The position numbers and the translations under genes are program-made. From Alphaproteobacteria bacterium (GTDB lineage Bacteria; Pseudomonadota; Alphaproteobacteria; CAAHEQ01; UBA3637): DNA of 64,000 nt. Location of the stretch: assembly GCA_017559525.1 (NCBI GenBank), contig JAFYRI010000007.1:1-64000 (forward strand), written 5' to 3'. The notes below the pieces were generated by a model. That model was not told where the DNA came from, made no database searches, and was given only the letters and a program-made list of their open reading frames with translations. Below, one piece after another: positions 27,019-35,456 of the stretch (position 1 is the stretch's first letter; every line of letters starts with the position of its first letter).

Positions 27019-27291
27019 TTAGTTCACGGCGTCTTTTAAACCTTTACCAGCTGTGAATTTGATTTGTTTGCAAGCTGGAATTTTAATTGTTTCGCCTGTG
27101 CGAGGATTGCGACCTTTAGAAGCTGGGCGTTTTTTTGCTTCCCATGTACCAAAGTTCATGATACGAATGGAATCACCTTTTTTCAAAGTAGCTGGAACAA
27201 CTTCTGTAAAAGCATTTAAGAAATCTTCAGCAACTGATTTTGTGGAACCAATTTTTTTGGCTAAAGTATCGATTAATTCTTGTTTGTTCAT
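27019..27291 (-). CDS. hup: DNA-binding protein HU
   Basis: A 90-residue HU/IHF-family protein. It starts M-N-K-Q-E-L-I-D-T-L-A, has the dimer helix pair, then I-R-I-M-N-F-G-T-W-E and the DNA-wrapping arm R-P-A-S-K-G-R-N-P-R-T-G-E-T-I-K-I-P with the Pro that intercalates. The arm and the absence of IHF-specific features favour HU. In many proteobacteria hup follows lon directly; here the structured RNA and its gene lie between them. It has its own promoter at 27347-27376 and a terminator. Confidence 0.93.
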   Translation of the reverse strand: MNKQELIDTLAKKIGSTKSVAEDFLNAFTEVVPATLKKGDSIRIMNFGTWEAKKRPASKGRNPRTGETIKIPACKQIKFTAGKGLKDAVN

Positions 27292-27346
27292 AAGTAATAC
27301 TCCTTATAATATATTAAAAAACTAAGGTTTTTAACCTCACATAACT

Positions 27347-27376
27347 ATCTAAGACTAATTTTTATCTATTTGTCAA
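27347..27376 (-). promoter_or_regulatory. Promoter of hup
   Basis: Minus strand TTGACA (27376-27371), 18 bp, TTAGAT (27352-27347). The rest of the interval to 27570 is A/T-rich homopolymer sequence in which I see no gene. Confidence 0.55.
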
Positions 27377-27577
27377 CAACATTTTTGATGAAAATGGCCG
27401 AAAACCACACTTTTTTTGATTTTTTTTATGAAAAATTAATTTTGAAAGCTTTTTTTTAGAGAAATGACTAAAAAAAACACATGAAAACATTCTGTTTAAA
27501 AGGATTATTGCCATATTTTATATAAAAAAAGCCGATTTTTACGATTCGTTTTTATGTGTTTAGAATGTGTTTTATCC

Positions 27578-27606
27578 TTGCAAAAGGTAATCCTTTCTTT
27601 TATAAT
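27578..27606 (+). promoter_or_regulatory. Promoter of the structured leader RNA
   Basis: TTGCAA (27578-27583), 17 bp, TATAAT (27601-27606). Transcription would start near 27611-27613, at the first hairpin. Confidence 0.8.
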
Positions 27607-27610
27607 GAAA

Positions 27611-27805
27611 GCGTTCCGATCTTGGAACGCGGGCTTAGAAAACCCGAACACTTAAAGGTTAGGCAACACTAACCAGAAAAAAAGTTGGCATTCACCAAGT
27701 GGGTGGATGTCGGCGAATAAGGCTTATAAGGCTGAATCAGCCGAGCCGTTTATTTAAGTGTACGGTTTTCTAACATCCACCCGCTGTTATTGGCGGGTTT
27801 TGTTT
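27611..27805 (+). ncRNA. Highly structured leader or small RNA, attenuator/riboswitch candidate
   Basis: About 195 nt between a strong promoter and a terminator, with no known family recognised. Elements seen: 5' hairpin GCGTTCC/GGAACGC (27611-27617, 27624-27630); a long stem of TTAGAAAACC plus ACACTTAAA (27635-27644, 27648-27656) with TTTAAGTGT plus GGTTTTCTAA (27753-27761, 27764-27773); inside it GGTTAG/CTAACC (27657-27662, 27669-27674), TTGG/CCAA and GGCTG/CAGCC hairpins. GGGTGGATGT (27701-27710) is perfectly complementary to ACATCCACCC (27773-27782), which crosses the long stem. The last arm overlaps the terminator stem ACCCGC/GCGGGT (27779-27784, 27793-27798, then TTTTGTTT). A 16-codon ORF (27707-27757) starts inside GGGTGGATGT. 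The gene at 27829 follows, so both termination (small RNA) and read-through (leader) are possible. Confidence 0.7.
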
Positions 27806-27828
27806 AACAAAAAAATGGAGTTAGAAAA

Positions 27829-28257
27829 ATGCGTCAAATTTTAATTTTAATGTGTGGTGTAGTAATGATATCTTCGGGGGTATTTGCTGAAGATGCTGTG
27901 GAAACATGTGCTAATGGGGCAGGTACAGTTGTTGTAGGAGCAGTTACAGGACATAAATATTGTCATGGTAAGGCAAAAATGGATTGGTGGAATGCGTATG
28001 CCTGGTGCGATGCAATGGGTCGGAGATTATTTGATATAAGTGATTGTGCTTGTGGTAATGTAACGGCGGATTGTCATAACAGAATGTGTCCGGAATTAGT
28101 TGGTGTCAGTACTATTGGTTCTAGTTCGGCCTATGATAGATTTTGGATGAATAATAATCCTTGGAAGGGAGCTGCTTATCGGATAAATATTTTTACAGGA
28201 GATTATAGGGATACAAATCCGCTTGATTATAAGACGGCTCCCGCCTTATGTTATTAA
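27829..28257 (+). CDS. Small secreted WWNA-type Cys-rich protein
   Basis: A 142-residue protein with a signal peptide ending near G-V-F-A-E. The mature part has Y-C-H-G-K-A-K-M-D-W-W-N-A-Y-A-W-C-D-A-M-G-R-R-L, which matches the W-W-D-A-x-N-I-C helix of the cassettes in 9803-12181. It also has a C-A-C-G-N cluster, an R-F-W-M-N-N strand and a final A-L-C-Y like their L-C turn. It is therefore a free-standing version of that lectin-like module, without the pilin head. It lies directly behind the structured RNA. GGAG precedes the ATG. Ligand unknown. Confidence 0.65.
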   Translation: MRQILILMCGVVMISSGVFAEDAVETCANGAGTVVVGAVTGHKYCHGKAKMDWWNAYAWCDAMGRRLFDISDCACGNVTADCHNRMCPELVGVSTIGSSSAYDRFWMNNNPWKGAAYRINIFTGDYRDTNPLDYKTAPALCY

Positions 28258-28289
28258 AAAATAGAAACTAAAAATTATTGATTTTTTAT

Positions 28290-28322
28290 AAAATACCTCG
28301 CCGGTAAGGGCGGGGATATTTT
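28290..28322. terminator. Bidirectional terminator between 27829 gene and lon
   Basis: Stem AAAATA-CCTCGCC with GGCGGGG-(A bulge)-TATTTT (28290-28302, 28309-28322), suited to both convergent genes. Confidence 0.8.
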
Positions 28323-28340
28323 ATATGGCTGTAATAAATA

Positions 28341-30740
28341 TTAGTTTGCTTGTACTCGTGAAATGTGCGTTTTTTGCACGGGTGTATCAACTGATAAAAC
28401 TTCATCTAATGGTAAAGGTTTTAACGGTTTTACCAAAGCATACTTTAATACTTCTTCCGCTGATGTGACTGGAATAATTTTTAATCCCTCTTTCACATTT
28501 TGCGGAATTTCTTCTAAATCTTTTTCATTTTGATTTGGAATTAAAACCGTTTTTATACCACTACGTAAAGCAGCCAGTAATTTTTCCTTTAATCCTCCTA
28601 TAGGCAGGACACGACCACGTAATGTGATTTCACCCGTCATAGCAATATCTTTATGAACGGCATTTCCCGTCAATGCAGATACCAAAGAGGTCATCATAGC
28701 AATACCAGCAGATGGTCCATCTTTAGGTGTGGCTCCCTCTGGTACGTGAACGTGAATATCACATTTTTCAAAAATTGAGGCAGGAATTCCAAACTGACAA
28801 TGGCGAGAACGAATATAAGAATGGGCGGCTTCAACCGATTCTTTCATGACATCCCCTAATTGACCTGTTAAAGTAATTTTACCTTTACCTGGCATTGTGA
28901 CGGCTTCAATAGATAAAATATCTCCGCCGACTTCGGTCCAAGCTAATCCTGTTGTTGTACCGATTTGGTCTTCACATTCTGCCATATCATAATGATATTT
29001 TTGAATTCCAGCATATTTTTTTAAATTTTTAGCTGTTACAGAAACTTTTTTGACGTTTTCTGTTTGAATTTCTTTTACAACTTTTCTGGCGATTTGAGCA
29101 ATTTCTCGTTCTAAATTACGAACACCTGATTCACGTGTATAATGGCGAATTAAATGACGAATTGCTTCTTCAGAAATACTTAATTCATTTGTTTCTAATC
29201 CAGCTAATTTTAGTTGTTTATCGATCAAATGTTTTTGGCAAATTTGAACTTTTTCATCTTCTGTATAACCAGACAATTGAATGATTTCCATGCGATCCAA
29301 TAGCGGTTTCGGCATTTTTAAAGTATTTGCTGTTGTGATAAACATCACATTGGATAAATCATAGTCAACTTCTAGATAATGATCGTTAAATGTTGTGTTT
29401 TGTTCTGGATCCAAAACTTCTAATAAAGCAGAGGAGGGATCTCCTCGATAATCATTGCCAAGTTTATCAATTTCGTCCAATAAAAATAATGGATTGATGG
29501 ATTTTGCTTTTTTCATACCTTGTACAATTTTACCAGGTAAAGCACCGATATACGTGCGTCTGTGACCACGGATTTCGGCTTCATCACGCATTCCCCCTAA
29601 TGAAGCTCGTACAAATGTACGACCAGTTGCTCGAGCAATGGATTGGCCTAAAGATGTTTTTCCTACTCCTGGAGAACCAACTAAACATAAAATAGATCCT
29701 TTTAAGCAATTTGTTCTTTTTTGAACTGCTAAAAATTCTAAAATACGTTCTTTTACTTTTTCTAAACCATAATGATCTTCATCTAAAATACGTTTGGCAT
29801 TTTCTAAATCATTTTTCAGAGTTTGTTTTGTTTTCCATGGGACATTAATTAACCAATCTAAATAGGTACGGATAACACCAGCTTCGGCAGACATTGGTCC
29901 CATCATTTTTAATTTTTTAAGTTCAGCTAAAGCTTTTTCTTTTGCTTCTTTTGGCATGCCTACTTTTTTGATTTTACTTTCTAATTCGGCAATTTCTCCT
30001 CCATCTTCGCTGTCACCCAATTCTTTTTGAATGGCTTTCATTTGCTCATTCAAATAATATTCTCGTTGACTTTTTTCCATTTGATTTTTAACGCGTTTTC
30101 GAATTTTGCGTTCTACTTGTAATACGCCAATTTCTTTTTCCATTTCGGCAAATAGAGTTTCTAAACGACCAGCTAAAGAATTGATTTCTAAAATAGCTTG
30201 TTTTTGTTCTAATTTTAATGGCAAATGAGTCGCAATAATATCGGCTTGTTTTTGAGGATCTTTAATCTGAGAAACAGCGACTAAAACCTCTGGTCCAATA
30301 CGTTTATTTAAACGTACAAAGTTTTCAAATTGAGTATTTACTGAGCGTGATAATGCATCAACTTCATTCTCTCGATCTTTTTTGTCTGTAATTGGCTCTG
30401 CTTGAGCTTCAAAAAATTTATCAGATTGAGTCCAGCTAAGAACCTTAGCTCGGGCAACACCTTCTACTAAAATTTTAACAGTACCATCTGGTAATTTTAA
30501 TAATTGTAAGATGTTGGCAATCGTACCAACTTTGTATAAATCACCTGTGTATGGTACATCAATTAATGAATCAGTTTGAGCCACCAACAATACTTGTTTG
30601 TTATTGGATACAGCGTCATCTAAGGCAGCAATAGATTTATCTCGACCGACAAATAAAGGTACAACAACGTGTGGAAATACAACAATATCACGCAGTGGTA
30701 ATACAGGATAAATACTGTCTTGGACTTTGTTTTCACTCAT
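28341..30740 (-). CDS. lon: ATP-dependent protease Lon
   Basis: A 799-residue LonA protease degrading damaged and regulatory proteins in the cytoplasm. The N-terminal substrate domain begins [14 protein letters not shown] coiled region with [16 protein letters not shown] precedes the AAA+ module (Walker [10 protein letters not shown]; Walker [11 protein letters not shown]). The protease domain carries the catalytic Ser in D-G-P-S-A-G-I and the Lys in [10 protein letters not shown]. An RpoH-type promoter lies upstream at 30787-30813, so lon is probably heat-induced and not only read through from clpX. Confidence 0.97.
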   Translation of the reverse strand: MSENKVQDSIYPVLPLRDIVVFPHVVVPLFVGRDKSIAALDDAVSNNKQVLLVAQTDSLIDVPYTGDLYKVGTIANILQLLKLPDGTVKILVEGVARAKVLSWTQSDKFFEAQAEPITDKKDRENEVDALSRSVNTQFENFVRLNKRIGPEVLVAVSQIKDPQKQADIIATHLPLKLEQKQAILEINSLAGRLETLFAEMEKEIGVLQVERKIRKRVKNQMEKSQREYYLNEQMKAIQKELGDSEDGGEIAELESKIKKVGMPKEAKEKALAELKKLKMMGPMSAEAGVIRTYLDWLINVPWKTKQTLKNDLENAKRILDEDHYGLEKVKERILEFLAVQKRTNCLKGSILCLVGSPGVGKTSLGQSIARATGRTFVRASLGGMRDEAEIRGHRRTYIGALPGKIVQGMKKAKSINPLFLLDEIDKLGNDYRGDPSSALLEVLDPEQNTTFNDHYLEVDYDLSNVMFITTANTLKMPKPLLDRMEIIQLSGYTEDEKVQICQKHLIDKQLKLAGLETNELSISEEAIRHLIRHYTRESGVRNLEREIAQIARKVVKEIQTENVKKVSVTAKNLKKYAGIQKYHYDMAECEDQIGTTTGLAWTEVGGDILSIEAVTMPGKGKITLTGQLGDVMKESVEAAHSYIRSRHCQFGIPASIFEKCDIHVHVPEGATPKDGPSAGIAMMTSLVSALTGNAVHKDIAMTGEITLRGRVLPIGGLKEKLLAALRSGIKTVLIPNQNEKDLEEIPQNVKEGLKIIPVTSAEEVLKYALVKPLKPLPLDEVLSVDTPVQKTHISRVQAN

Positions 30741-30786
30741 AAATTTTTTGTTTCCTTAATGTTAAAATTGAACGGATAAAACATAT

Positions 30787-30813
30787 ATGGGTATGTTATT
30801 ATTTGTTTTCAAG
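30787..30813 (-). promoter_or_regulatory. Heat-shock (RpoH-type) promoter of lon
   Basis: Minus strand CTTGAA (30813-30808), 15 bp, ACCCAT (30792-30787), inside a longer string shared with the clpB promoter (CTTGAAAA ... ACATACC-ATRTA). It fits the sigma-32 pattern CTTGAA-N13-15-CCCAT. Confidence 0.7.
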
Positions 30814-30850
30814 GGGGGAATTTTAAATTAATAACATATTTTGGTATGTT

Positions 30851-32152
30851 TTAACTGGCTTTTTTTTCATCCTTTTCATACATTAAAACGGGTTTTGTGC
30901 CATCATTGACTGTTTTTTCATTAATGATAACTTTCTTTACCCCTTTTAATTCTGGCAGTTCATACATTGTTTCCAACAAAATGTTTTCAGTGATTGAGCG
31001 CAATCCTCTAGCGCCTGTTTTGCGCTTCATAGCTTTTGCGGCAATAGCTTTGTATGCCTCTTTTGTAAATTCTAATTCTGCACCATCCATTTTAAATAAA
31101 GACTGATATTGTCTGACAAGAGCATTTTTAGGTTCTGTTAAAATGTTAATCAATGCTTTCTCATCTAAATCTTCCAATGTGGCAATAACAGGTAAACGCC
31201 CAATGAATTCTGGAATCAAACCATATTTTAATAAATCATCTGGTTCTAATTTTTCCAAAATTTCACCTGTTTTCTTCTTGTTCTTAGGTTTAATATCAGC
31301 ACCAAATCCTACTGCATACTCTGCTGTTCTACGTTCAATAACTTTTTCTAATCCAGCAAAGGCTCCACTACATATAAATAAAATATGTCCAGTGTTGACT
31401 TGGATATATTCTTGATTAGGGTGTTTACGTCCGCCTTGTGGGGGTAGGGAAGCAACAGAACCTTCCATTAATTTTAATAAAGCTTGTTGTACACCTTCTC
31501 CGGATACATCTCGTGTAATAGATGGACCATCAGATTTTCTGGAAATTTTATCAATTTCATCAATGTAGATAATACCACGTTCGGCTTTTTTGACATCATA
31601 GTTAGCGGCTTGTAATAATTTTAAAACTACATTTTCAACATCTTCACCAACATAACCAGCCTCTGTTAATGTTGTTGCATCGGCAATAGCAAATGGTACA
31701 TCTAATACTTTTGCTAAAGTTCTAGCTAATAATGTTTTACCACATCCGGTTGGTCCAATTAATAAAATGTTAGACTTGTCAATTTCTACATCTTGATTTT
31801 GGTCTTTGCTCATAATACGTTTATAGTGATTATAAACTGCAACAGATAAAACTTTTTTTGCTTTTTCTTGACCAATGACATAATCGTCTAAAACTCTATT
31901 TAATTCAGCTGGTGTTTTTAATTCAATATCATTAGCCGCTGTTTTTTCTGAATTTCCAACAGTGTTTGGTTTATCTTCACCTTTGATAATATTAGAGCAT
32001 AATTCGATACATTCATCACAAATGAACACTGTTTCTTGTTTACCATCTGGACCAGGTAAAGATTTTCCAGCAATTAATTTATGTACTTCATTTTGCGTTT
32101 TATTACAAAATGAACAAACTAATTGTTGTTCGGTTTCTTTTTTGTCTGTCAT
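30851..32152 (-). CDS. clpX: ATP-dependent unfoldase ClpX
   Basis: A 433-residue AAA+ subunit that unfolds proteins and feeds ClpP. The N-terminal zinc-binding domain has C-S-F-C and C-D-E-C-I-E-L-C. Walker A is [11 protein letters not shown], Walker [10 protein letters not shown], and pore-loop segment G-Y-V-G-E-D-V; the I-G-F-type ClpP-binding loop region reads [13 protein letters not shown] is the sensor-2 motif. It follows clpP by nine bases, forming one unit. Confidence 0.97.
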   Translation of the reverse strand: MTDKKETEQQLVCSFCNKTQNEVHKLIAGKSLPGPDGKQETVFICDECIELCSNIIKGEDKPNTVGNSEKTAANDIELKTPAELNRVLDDYVIGQEKAKKVLSVAVYNHYKRIMSKDQNQDVEIDKSNILLIGPTGCGKTLLARTLAKVLDVPFAIADATTLTEAGYVGEDVENVVLKLLQAANYDVKKAERGIIYIDEIDKISRKSDGPSITRDVSGEGVQQALLKLMEGSVASLPPQGGRKHPNQEYIQVNTGHILFICSGAFAGLEKVIERRTAEYAVGFGADIKPKNKKKTGEILEKLEPDDLLKYGLIPEFIGRLPVIATLEDLDEKALINILTEPKNALVRQYQSLFKMDGAELEFTKEAYKAIAAKAMKRKTGARGLRSITENILLETMYELPELKGVKKVIINEKTVNDGTKPVLMYEKDEKKAS

Positions 32153-32161
32153 TTTTCCCCC

Positions 32162-32785
32162 TTATTTTGATACAGGTTTCTTTGTGATAATAGCATCAAT
32201 TAAACCAAATTTTTTGGCTTCTTCTGCTGTCATAAAGTTATCTCGTTCCATGGCTTGTTCAATAACGGATAATTTTTGTCCCGTTTGCTCAACATAAATT
32301 TGATTTAGTCGTGCTTTAATGGATAAGATTTCTCTGGCATGAATTTCAATATCTGTAGCTTGACCACGGAATCCTCCGGATGGTTGATGTATCATGACTC
32401 TGGCATTTGGCAGAGCAAAACGACGTCCTTTTTCACCACATGTTAATAATAAAGACCCCATGCTAGCAGCTTGTCCCATAACAACCGTTGAAACAGGGCA
32501 TTTAATGAAGTTCATTGTATCTAAAATGGCTAAACCAGAGGTGACAACGCCACCTGGAGAGTTAATATAGAATGAGATTTCTTTATCTGGATCTTCTGCT
32601 TCTAAGAATAATAATTGAGCACAAATTAAGCTAGCAACATCGTCATTGACTTCGCCTGTTAAAAAAACAATGCGTTCTTTTAATAAGCGAGAATAAATAT
32701 CAAAAGCGCGTTCTCCACGACCAGTTTGTTCAATAACTGTGGGTACTAAGGCATTTGTTGTTTTTGTGTATAAATCCATCATCAT
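32162..32785 (-). CDS. clpP: ClpP protease proteolytic subunit
   Basis: A 207-residue serine protease that forms the double-ring chamber of ClpXP. The catalytic triad is readable: Ser108 in Q-A-A-S-M-G-S, His133 in V-M-I-H-Q-P-S-G-G and Asp181 in M-E-R-D-N-F-M. The oxyanion stretch S-P-G-G-V-V is present. AAAGGA precedes the ATG. It is preceded by a nested hairpin after tig and followed at nine bases by clpX. Confidence 0.97.
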   Translation of the reverse strand: MMMDLYTKTTNALVPTVIEQTGRGERAFDIYSRLLKERIVFLTGEVNDDVASLICAQLLFLEAEDPDKEISFYINSPGGVVTSGLAILDTMNFIKCPVSTVVMGQAASMGSLLLTCGEKGRRFALPNARVMIHQPSGGFRGQATDIEIHAREILSIKARLNQIYVEQTGQKLSVIEQAMERDNFMTAEEAKKFGLIDAIITKKPVSK

Positions 32786-32838
32786 CTATATCCTTTCATT
32801 TTTTTATCTTTTCATCATACTGATATTTTTTATAAAAG

Positions 32839-32899
32839 AAAAGCGGTTTTTGCTTAAAACTGGCAAAATGCACATTTTTTTTAAGCATTAACCGCTTTT
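32839..32899 (-). terminator. Nested hairpin between tig and clpP
   Basis: Outer stem AAAAGCGGT/ACCGCTTTT (32839-32847, 32891-32899) and inner TGCTTAAAA/TTTTAAGCA (32851-32859, 32879-32887). On the minus strand it ends in TTTTCTTTT, so it may terminate or attenuate tig transcripts ahead of clpPX. Confidence 0.6.
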
Positions 32900-32924
32900 T
32901 TTTGTTGGATAAGACTAAAATGTC

Positions 32925-34241
32925 TTATTTTGCATCTGGATTGTAGGCATACAATTCATCAACAGATACATTTTTTTCTGTAATGTTGATTTGACCTAAA
33001 ATATAATCTACAACTTTTTCTTCAAACAATGGGGCGCGAATAGCATCCAATGCTTGAGGATTTTTTTGATAGTATTCGAATACCATTTTTTCTTGTCCTG
33101 GATAACGACGAGCTTCGCGCATAACTGCAGCTGTTACATCTTCTTGAGATAATGTAATTTTATTTTGGTTGGCAACTTCAGCTAATAACAAACCTAAGCG
33201 AACGCGACGTTCTGCAATAGAGCGATATTCTGCTTTTAAGTCATCTTCGGATTTATTTTTTTCTTCTTCATCCAATTGACCATCTTTTTTAGCTTGCTCG
33301 AATTGTTTCCAAATTGAATCAAATTCCATATCAACCATACCTTGAGGTACATCAAAAGAATGGGTTTCTGCTAATTTGTCAAGTAAAGCACGTTTCGTGT
33401 GCATACGGGAAACATTTTTGTATTCTTTATCTAATTCTTCTTTAACCATTTCTTTGAGCTTGTCCATGGATTCCATACCCAAAGATTTTGCGAATTCATC
33501 ATTCAATTCAGGTTTTACAACTTTACGTAACTCTTTGATGTCAACTTTGAATAAAGCTTTCTTACCTGCTAACTCTTTGGCATGATAATTTTCTGGGAAA
33601 GAAACGTTAACATCAACTTGAGAGCCGATTTCTTTACCTGTTAACTGATCTTCAAAACCTGGAATAAATGTATTGGAACCTAAGTCTAAATAGTAATCTT
33701 TTCCGTTTCCACCTTTGAATTCTTCCCCATCAATTGAACCAACAAAATCAATAACGATAATATCGCCGGTTTGTGTGGCGCGTTTTTCATCAACAACTTC
33801 TGTTTTGCGTTTGCCCATTTGTAATCTTTCTAAGGCTTTGCTAACTTCTTCATCAGAAGCAGTAGCATTCATGCGTTCAATGGAAATTGTTTTGAAGTCA
33901 ACAGTATCAACAGTTGGTAAAGCTTCAACATCAACGGAAATTTCGATATCTTGACCATCTTCAAATTTTTTGAGTTCGACTTTTGGACGTAAAGCTGGTC
34001 TGATATCTTTATCTTTAAAAGTTTTTTCAACTTGTTCTTGGATTAATGTATCTAAAACTTCGCCTTTAACAGCATTTTCATATTTTGATTTGATGAGAGT
34101 CATTGGAGCTTGACCCGGACGGAAGCCTTGGATTTTTGCTTCTTTTGCAATTTGCTTTAATTTTTCATCAATTTTGGCTGTAAAATCTTTTGCTGAAATA
34201 GTAATTGTAAAAGAATGAGCCAATTTGTTTGTATTCGTCAT
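32925..34241 (-). CDS. tig: Trigger factor
   Basis: A 438-residue ribosome-bound chaperone and prolyl isomerase. The N-terminal ribosome-binding part ends in the signature G-F-R-P-G-Q-A-P (normally G-F-R-x-G-K-x-P). The FKBP-like domain follows with D-F-V-G-S-I-D-G-E-E-F and a helical C-terminal chaperone domain with many charged helices. Length is close to E. coli Tig (432). It begins the tig-clpP-clpX-lon array; tRNA-Leu lies 112 bp upstream on the same strand and may share its transcript. Confidence 0.95.
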   Translation of the reverse strand: MTNTNKLAHSFTITISAKDFTAKIDEKLKQIAKEAKIQGFRPGQAPMTLIKSKYENAVKGEVLDTLIQEQVEKTFKDKDIRPALRPKVELKKFEDGQDIEISVDVEALPTVDTVDFKTISIERMNATASDEEVSKALERLQMGKRKTEVVDEKRATQTGDIIVIDFVGSIDGEEFKGGNGKDYYLDLGSNTFIPGFEDQLTGKEIGSQVDVNVSFPENYHAKELAGKKALFKVDIKELRKVVKPELNDEFAKSLGMESMDKLKEMVKEELDKEYKNVSRMHTKRALLDKLAETHSFDVPQGMVDMEFDSIWKQFEQAKKDGQLDEEEKNKSEDDLKAEYRSIAERRVRLGLLLAEVANQNKITLSQEDVTAAVMREARRYPGQEKMVFEYYQKNPQALDAIRAPLFEEKVVDYILGQINITEKNVSVDELYAYNPDAK

Positions 34242-34353
34242 ATTTTATCCTTTTGTTAAAATGATATATACTTACGCCACTCGGACGTCGTTTTTTAAAG
34301 GCAATATGCTCTTCCCCTTTAAAAATCGTCGCCTAAAAAAGCATTTTTCTAAC

Positions 34354-34437
34354 TGGTGCGAATGAAGGGACTTGAACCCCCACGCCTTTCGGCAGCGGCT
34401 TCTAAGACCGCCGTGTCTGCCATTCCACCACATTCGC
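34354..34437 (-). tRNA. tRNA-Leu (anticodon UAG)
   Basis: An 84-nt class II tRNA with long variable arm. Acceptor GCGAATG pairs with CATTCGC, discriminator A, CCA encoded. Anticodon stem GCGGT/GCCGC with loop CTTAGAA, anticodon TAG. T arm GGTTCAAGTCC. A TATATA box lies upstream at 34465-34470 but without a clear -35. Confidence 0.95.
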
Positions 34438-34536
34438 AAACGGTCAGAACTCTTTGGACACACCTATATAGCACATTTTTTTTGAAAAGAAAAGTTATTT
34501 GTGAAGGGAAAATAAAAAAAATGCGCAAAAAATAAC

Positions 34537-34565
34537 TTGACAAAAAAATATAATATTGCTATACT
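34537..34565 (+). promoter_or_regulatory. Promoter of the 34596-37568 operon
   Basis: TTGACA (34537-34542), 17 bp, TATACT (34560-34565), start near 34572. Confidence 0.8.
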
Positions 34566-34595
34566 GCTTAAAAATCAAAAGGGAAAAGGTGATTC

Positions 34596-34739
34596 ATGTT
34601 TCTATTAAAAGCGATAATTTCAGGTGTTAGAAAATATTTTAAAAAAGCACCAAAACGTGATTTATCAGATTGTTTTGCTCCGATGACTGTAGTGTATCGT
34701 TCGGGATATGAAGCTTTTCGAAAAGGATGGAAAGAATAG
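34596..34739 (+). CDS. 47-residue basic protein, first gene of unknown operon
   Basis: A short ORF just after a consensus promoter, with GGGAAAAGG at a good distance before the ATG. The peptide begins M-F-L-L-K-A-I-I-S-G-V-R-K-Y-F-K-K-A-P-K and ends A-F-R-K-G-W-K-E: short amphipathic hydrophobic start, strongly basic overall. Its stop lies two bases before the next ATG at 34742, so coupling is likely. I do not recognise it; it might be a membrane-associated peptide. Confidence 0.55.
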   Translation: MFLLKAIISGVRKYFKKAPKRDLSDCFAPMTVVYRSGYEAFRKGWKE

Positions 34740-34741
34740 TG

Positions 34742-35446
34742 ATGCGCAAACCTCAAACAGAATGGGATGAAAGTGTTATTCGGGCCGCTTATTTTTGTGA
34801 AGCGAGTTTGTTGAAGAATATGCTGTATTTAAATCCAGATTCTTTGAATTTGACGGATGAGGGGTGTTTGTTGGCGGAATTTCCTCTGGTGAATTATTCA
34901 GAAGGTTCGTTGGGTATGGCAAATGGAATGAAACGTCCAACTGCACAAATGCAAGCGGATACATTAGAGGTTATTTTGAATGCTATGGGTAAAAAGGTTG
35001 CCTCTGAACCATTGTATAGAATTAAAACAATTGATGAGTTACCTTATGGAAAAAAAGGTGAACGAGGAATGGTGTTTGATTCATATGGTAATACAATTTT
35101 ACATATGATTGCTGTTTATGAAGGGAGCCATTTCTTACCTGTATTGCGTAAGTTAGGATTAGATATTGCATCTATGTCTAAAGTAAAAAACTCTAAAGGT
35201 CAAACGCCGATTGATATTGCATTAAATTTGATGTCGAATATGCCTTTAGCTTTTGCAATACAACGTGAGGTGTATGCTCAAGGACAAGATGAAATTATAA
35301 AACAATTGCGCAAAATTCAACGGTGTAATAATAAATTAACACAGCAAATTAATGAGTTGAAGTCACAGAAAGTTATTTCTTGGAGTGGTTGTATTGACCA
35401 GGATAAAACAGGTTGTTGTGTTGTTTTTTCACATAGTAAAGAGTAA
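34742..35446 (+). CDS. Degenerate ankyrin protein with C-terminal coiled coil
   Basis: A protein of 234 residues if it begins at the ATG at 34742, which has GGAAAG seven bases upstream; an in-frame ATG at 34727 has its purine run directly against it and overlaps the previous gene. One ankyrin pair is clear in D-S-Y-G-N-T-I-L-H-M-I-A-V-Y-E-G and N-S-K-G-Q-T-P-I-D-I-A-L; the front half is not recognised. A C-terminal coiled segment (I-I-K-Q-L-R-K-I-Q-R-C-N-N-K-L-T-Q-Q-I) precedes a Cys-containing tail. No export signal. Confidence 0.55.
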   Translation: MRKPQTEWDESVIRAAYFCEASLLKNMLYLNPDSLNLTDEGCLLAEFPLVNYSEGSLGMANGMKRPTAQMQADTLEVILNAMGKKVASEPLYRIKTIDELPYGKKGERGMVFDSYGNTILHMIAVYEGSHFLPVLRKLGLDIASMSKVKNSKGQTPIDIALNLMSNMPLAFAIQREVYAQGQDEIIKQLRKIQRCNNKLTQQINELKSQKVISWSGCIDQDKTGCCVVFSHSKE

Positions 35447-35456
35447 GGGGGTCGTA

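Noticed and set aside
27743-27770. Resemblance to group II intron domain V (GAGCCG ... ACGGTT)
   Set aside because: The 5' and 3' ends look similar, but there is no GNRA loop, no two-base bulge in place, no reverse transcriptase and only about 195 nt of RNA. The bases pair better in the long stem.
27611-27805. tmRNA (one-piece or permuted) because of the small ORF starting near GCG AAT AAG
   Set aside because: No T-arm GGTTCRA motif, no CCA and no typical tag ending in A-L-A-A or A-V-A-A.
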